DNA from: CAVTWY01 sp963738575
GTDB taxonomy: Bacteria; Pseudomonadota; Gammaproteobacteria; Burkholderiales; Burkholderiaceae_C
Direction of reading: 5' to 3'
Length of the DNA stretch: 64,000 bases
Assembly (NCBI GenBank): GCA_963738575.1
Contig: CAVTWY010000004.1
Span: 1,326,072 to 1,390,071, forward strand
Below the pieces are notes generated by a model. The model saw only the letters and a list, made by a program, of their open reading frames with translations, was not told the origin of the DNA and did not search any database. A program made the position numbers and the translations under genes. The stretch's first letter is position 1, and each line of letters begins with the position of its first letter. Positions 61,208-64,000 of this stretch are shown here, piece after piece.

Positions 61208-62098
61208 GTGAATAAACCCGCCACCGAATCCACCGTCGCAGCCTCGCTCGACAAACTGGCCCAGCGCGTGGACGCGCTGATCGATCAACTGCATGCTGCG
61301 CAATCGGGCATCGCAGCGCCCGATTGGTCTGCGTCCACCGCATTTCGGGCACGGCGTCGGCGTGGGGTGTTGCGAATCGAACCCGTCGCAAACGTGGCGA
61401 CCATTGCGCTTGCCGACCTTCGTGAAGTTGACGCTCAGCGCGAAAAGTTGGTGCGCAACACCGAACAGTTTGTGGCCAAGAAGCCTGCCAACAATGTGCT
61501 TCTAACGGGCGCACGAGGGACAGGAAAAAGTTCGTTGATCAAAGCCTGCCTGAACGCCTTTGCGTCGCGTGGCTTGCGGTTGATCGAAATCGACAAAACC
61601 GATTTGATGGATCTGCCCGAGTTGGTGGAACTGTTGGTGCAAAGGCCCGAGCGTTTTGTTTTGTATTGTGACGATCTGAGCTTTGAGGATGGCGATGCCG
61701 GCTACAAGGCCCTCAAGTCAGCGCTCGACGGCTCGATCGCGCAGGCCAGTGAGAACGTCTTGATCTACGCCACAAGCAACCGGCGTCACCTGCTTCCGGA
61801 ACACATGAGCGACAACCTGCGTGCGACCTACACCGACGACGGTGAGATGCACCCTGGCGAAGTGGTCGAAGAAAAGATCTCGCTGTCCGAGCGCTTTGGT
61901 GTTTGGATCAGTTTTTATCCCTTCTCTCAAACCGAGTACCTTGCCATCGTGTCGCAGTGGCTCGTGCACTTTGGCGTGCCGGCGCAAGCCATGGCCGCAG
62001 CCCGAACGCAGTCGCTGGTCTGGGCGCTGGAGCGCGGCTCGCGGTCAGGTCGCGTCGCGTACCAGTTTGCCCGCGATTTGGCGGGGCGCACCTTGTGA
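61208..62098 (+). CDS. DUF815-family AAA+ ATPase
   Basis: A 296-aa ATPase. Walker A is LLTGARGTGKSSLIKA and Walker B lies in FVLYCDDLSFEDGD; ATSNRRHLLPEHMSDN is sensor 1 and a strongly conserved DUF815 block. The C-terminus GSRSGRVAYQFARDL holds the sensor 2 Arg. The cellular role is undefined. GTG 61208 is used; the stop overlaps the NUDIX gene start (GTGA). Confidence 0.88.
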   Translation: MNKPATESTVAASLDKLAQRVDALIDQLHAAQSGIAAPDWSASTAFRARRRRGVLRIEPVANVATIALADLREVDAQREKLVRNTEQFVAKKPANNVLLTGARGTGKSSLIKACLNAFASRGLRLIEIDKTDLMDLPELVELLVQRPERFVLYCDDLSFEDGDAGYKALKSALDGSIAQASENVLIYATSNRRHLLPEHMSDNLRATYTDDGEMHPGEVVEEKISLSERFGVWISFYPFSQTEYLAIVSQWLVHFGVPAQAMAAARTQSLVWALERGSRSGRVAYQFARDLAGRTL

Positions 62099-62535
62099 AC
62101 GCAGCGGACGACGCGCGGGCTGCGGTGGATGTTGCGGTGGGCGTGCTCCTGCGCGACGACGGCTCTTTCTTGCTCACCTCACGTCCACCAGGCAAGGTCT
62201 TTGCCGAGCACTGGGAGTTTCCAGGGGGCAAGCTCGAGCATGACGAGTCGGTGGAGGCGGCTTTGGCGCGTGAGTTGCACGAAGAGCTCGGCATTGAAGT
62301 GACACAAAGTGAACGCTGGCGCGTTGAAATCATGAGCTATCCACACGCCAAGGTGCAATTGCACTTTTGCAAGGTGACGGCTTGGCGGGGCGTACCGCAT
62401 CCCCGCGAAGGTCAAAAGCTGTCGTGGCAACAGCTTCCCGTCTCGTCACAGCCGTTGTTGCGGGGAACGCTGCCCGTGCTCGACTGGTTGGCCGCCGAGC
62501 GTGGTTTTGGTGGATCAACCCATGGTGCCCCGTAA
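62095..62535 (+). CDS. mutT: NUDIX hydrolase (MutT-like 8-oxo-dGTP diphosphatase)
   Basis: A 146-aa enzyme that hydrolyses oxidised dGTP so that it is not built into DNA. It has VLLRDDGSFLLTSRPPGKVFAEHWEFPGGKLEHDES (core EHWEFPGGK), and the NUDIX box GGKLEHDESVEAALARELHEELGI (G-x5-E-x7-REL-x2-EE pattern) is complete. GTG 62095 overlaps the DUF815 stop. Confidence 0.9.
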   Translation: MNAADDARAAVDVAVGVLLRDDGSFLLTSRPPGKVFAEHWEFPGGKLEHDESVEAALARELHEELGIEVTQSERWRVEIMSYPHAKVQLHFCKVTAWRGVPHPREGQKLSWQQLPVSSQPLLRGTLPVLDWLAAERGFGGSTHGAP

Positions 62536-62544
62536 AATGGTGCC

Positions 62545-62940
62545 ATGACCTGGATCGATGACGTTCGATTTGACGACAAGGGCCTGGTGCCCGTGATCGC
62601 TCAAGAAATGGGCAGCAACGATGTGCTGATGTTTGCTTTCATGAACCGCGAAGCGTTGCAGCGCACCGTGCAAACTGGCGAGGCCCATTACTTCAGCCGC
62701 TCGCGCTCACGGCTGTGGCACAAAGGCGAATCATCGGGCCACGTGCAACGCGTTCACGAGTTGCGGCTTGATTGCGATAAAGACGTTGTCCTGCTCAAAG
62801 TCACCCAATTGGGTCACGAGCCTGGCATTGCCTGCCACACGGGGCGCCACGCTTGCTTTTTTCGAAAGCTGCAGGACGGCGTTTGGCAATCAGTCGACCC
62901 GGTGTTGAAAGACCCCTCCATCATTTACGCAGACACATGA
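62545..62940 (+). CDS. hisI: Phosphoribosyl-AMP cyclohydrolase
   Basis: A 131-aa enzyme that opens the ring of phosphoribosyl-AMP in histidine synthesis. It has FMNREALQRTVQTGEAHYFSRSR (core YFSRSRSRLW), WHKGESSGHVQRV, a zinc-site DCDKDVVLLKV, and Cys in ACHTGRHACFF. It is a free-standing HisI, with HisE on a separate gene overlapping by 4 nt. Confidence 0.95.
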   Translation: MTWIDDVRFDDKGLVPVIAQEMGSNDVLMFAFMNREALQRTVQTGEAHYFSRSRSRLWHKGESSGHVQRVHELRLDCDKDVVLLKVTQLGHEPGIACHTGRHACFFRKLQDGVWQSVDPVLKDPSIIYADT

Positions 62941-63305
62941 CCATTTCCTCCAACGACACCCTGGAGCGCCTGGCGGCCGTGATCGAGTTACGCCGTGGCG
63001 GTGATCCCGACAAAAGTTACGTTGCACGATTGATGGCCAAAGGTGGCGACGCCATTCTAAAAAAAGTGGGCGAAGAAGCCACCGAGGTGGTCATGGCTGC
63101 CAAAGACGGAGACCCCAAACGCATCGTTGCTGAGTTGGCTGACCTGTGGTTTCATTCGATGGTGTTGATGTCGTTTCATGGCTTGCGGCCAGCCGATGTG
63201 CTGGCCGAGCTTGAGCGCCGTGAAGGGGAGTCGGGCCTGGAGGAGTTTGCCAAGCGCAAAATGGTGGCGCGGGAGCGATCTGAAGACCCCACCGACAGCC
63301 GCTGA
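62937..63305 (+). CDS. hisE: Phosphoribosyl-ATP pyrophosphatase
   Basis: A 122-aa all-alpha MazG-like enzyme that removes pyrophosphate from phosphoribosyl-ATP, the step before HisI. Blocks include DTLERLAAVIELRRGGDPDKSYVARL (core RRGGDPDKSYVARL), KKVGEEATEVVMAAKDGD (metal-binding Glu residues) and ELADLWFHSMVLM. ATG 62937 overlaps the hisI stop (ATGA). Confidence 0.95.
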   Translation: MTISSNDTLERLAAVIELRRGGDPDKSYVARLMAKGGDAILKKVGEEATEVVMAAKDGDPKRIVAELADLWFHSMVLMSFHGLRPADVLAELERREGESGLEEFAKRKMVARERSEDPTDSR

Positions 63306-63382
63306 TGTCGCCGTGAGCCACCCCAGCACCGCGAGGAGCCACCGATCACTTCCCGTGTGTTTGATCAACAAGAGACACCCCC

Positions 63383-63781
63383 ATGAGCGACAACGCCCCT
63401 GTGCAACCTCAAACGACGCAAGACGCGGAGCGTGAGAGCAGCCTGCGCACCATCAGCCACATCAGCTATGCCTTGCATGCGGTCGTTGCTGTGGCGGCTG
63501 TCGTGCCGGCGTTTCAGGCCAGCGTGCTGCTGTTGGTGGCGGCCATCGTGTTGGACTTGGTGAAGCAAAGTGACGCCAAGGGCACGTGGCTGGAGTCGCA
63601 TTTCAGTTGGCGCATCCGCAGCGTCATTTGGGCGGGGTTGTTGTACGTTGTCACCTCACCCCTGTGGTTGCTCTTCATCGCGCCTGGATGGATTGCGTGG
63701 GGCATCGTCTCCATTTGGTTCTTGTACCGGGTCGCGCGCGGTTGGTTGAATCTCAACGGCCGCCAGGCCATGCCAGCCTGA
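63383..63781 (+). CDS. Small membrane protein (DUF4870-like)
   Basis: A 132-aa protein with a polar N-terminus (MSDNAPVQPQTTQDAERE) and about three transmembrane segments (HAVVAVAAVVPAFQASVLLLVAAIV, core VVAVAAVVPAFQ; IWAGLLYVVTSPLWLLFIAPG; IAWGIVSIWFLYRVARGW). It resembles DUF4870 proteins found after hisE in Burkholderiales. Its function is unknown. Confidence 0.8.
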   Translation: MSDNAPVQPQTTQDAERESSLRTISHISYALHAVVAVAAVVPAFQASVLLLVAAIVLDLVKQSDAKGTWLESHFSWRIRSVIWAGLLYVVTSPLWLLFIAPGWIAWGIVSIWFLYRVARGWLNLNGRQAMPA

Positions 63782-63800
63782 GCCCAACTGGCAAAGCGCC

Positions 63801-64000
63801 ATGGAAAACACAATCGACGCTCACTGCATTTTTTGCAAAATCGTGGCGGGCAAGATCCCGTCCAACAAGGTGTTTGAAGACGAGCACATGCTTGCCTTTC
63901 ACGACATCAACCCCTGGGCTCCGGTGCACATCTTGTTGGTACCCAAGCGCCACATCGTCTCGATGGCCGACGTGGGCGAGGCAGACGCTGGCCTTTTGGC
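63801..64000 (+). CDS. Histidine triad (HIT) nucleotide-binding protein, partial (runs off the right edge)
   Basis: The first 66 residues of a HIT-family hydrolase. It begins with CIFCKIVAGKIPSNKVFEDE, followed by AFHDINPWAPVHILLVPKRHI, the standard HinT N-terminal region. The catalytic HxHxH motif would lie past the window edge. HinT-like enzymes cleave aminoacyl-AMP and AMP-lysine phosphoramidates. Its place after hisI-hisE is common in beta-proteobacteria. Confidence 0.9.
   Translation, partial: MENTIDAHCIFCKIVAGKIPSNKVFEDEHMLAFHDINPWAPVHILLVPKRHIVSMADVGEADAGLL

Overview
The window looks like chromosomal DNA of a beta-proteobacterium, most likely family Comamonadaceae (a Limnohabitans/Rhodoferax-like organism). 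Reasons: GC-rich coding style; a dcw division and cell-wall cluster in beta-proteobacterial order ending in lpxC; a dusB-fis-purH series; the argB / HAD nucleotidase / slmA and hisI-hisE-HIT neighbourhoods; and a Bug-type solute receptor. These calls come from reading the translated sequence. No database search was run.

Layout. (1) 1-3.4 kb: the start of a GltD-like oxidoreductase that runs off the left edge, RNase P RNA (rnpB) and gshA. (2) 3.4-15.2 kb: a ten-gene minus-strand sugar operon (IlvD-type dehydratase, HpcH/HpaI aldolase, four-gene ABC importer, Gfo/Idh/MocA dehydrogenase, mutarotase, SMP-30 lactonase, SDR) with a divergent LacI regulator and a perfect 14-bp operator. Together these can import an aldose and oxidise it without phosphorylation to a 2-keto-3-deoxy acid, which is then cleaved. 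(3) 15.5-18.6 kb: LysR, a tartrate/D-malate dehydrogenase and a tricarboxylate-type receptor. (4) 18.7-24.4 kb: a sulfolactate module (comC, slcC, suyB, suyA, with divergent suyR) and a Bcr/CflA exporter. (5) 25.1-43.6 kb: the dcw cluster from mraZ to lpxC, with a promoter and triple MraZ box at its head. (6) 43.6-52.3 kb: a small membrane protein, a questin-oxidase-like protein, ruvC, a divergent cdsA-plsC pair, NDH-2, purH, fis, dusB and a YqaA-like protein. (7) 52.4-58.6 kb: an M32 carboxypeptidase, patatin, phasin, a two-domain fatty acyl reductase and a copper-binding protein. (8) 58.7-64 kb: argB, a nucleotidase, slmA, a DUF815 ATPase, a NUDIX enzyme, hisI, hisE, a small membrane protein and a partial HIT protein.

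Two things stand out. First, an almost identical 83-bp element (4 differences) occurs twice, at 15226-15308 and 48405-48487, each just downstream of a plus-strand gene. Its conserved core folds into a 9-bp hairpin whose loop exposes UCCUCC, an anti-Shine-Dalgarno sequence. It may be a family of 3'-UTR-derived small RNAs. Second, six genes (sugar ABC ATPase, ttuC/dmlA-like, murF, ftsQ, ftsZ, lpxC) each carry one single-base frameshift. Four of these are normally essential and most of the indels lie in short homopolymers, so sequence error is much more likely than true gene loss. They are annotated here as full-length genes with the break marked.

No tRNA genes, CRISPR arrays, insertion sequences or prophage genes were seen.
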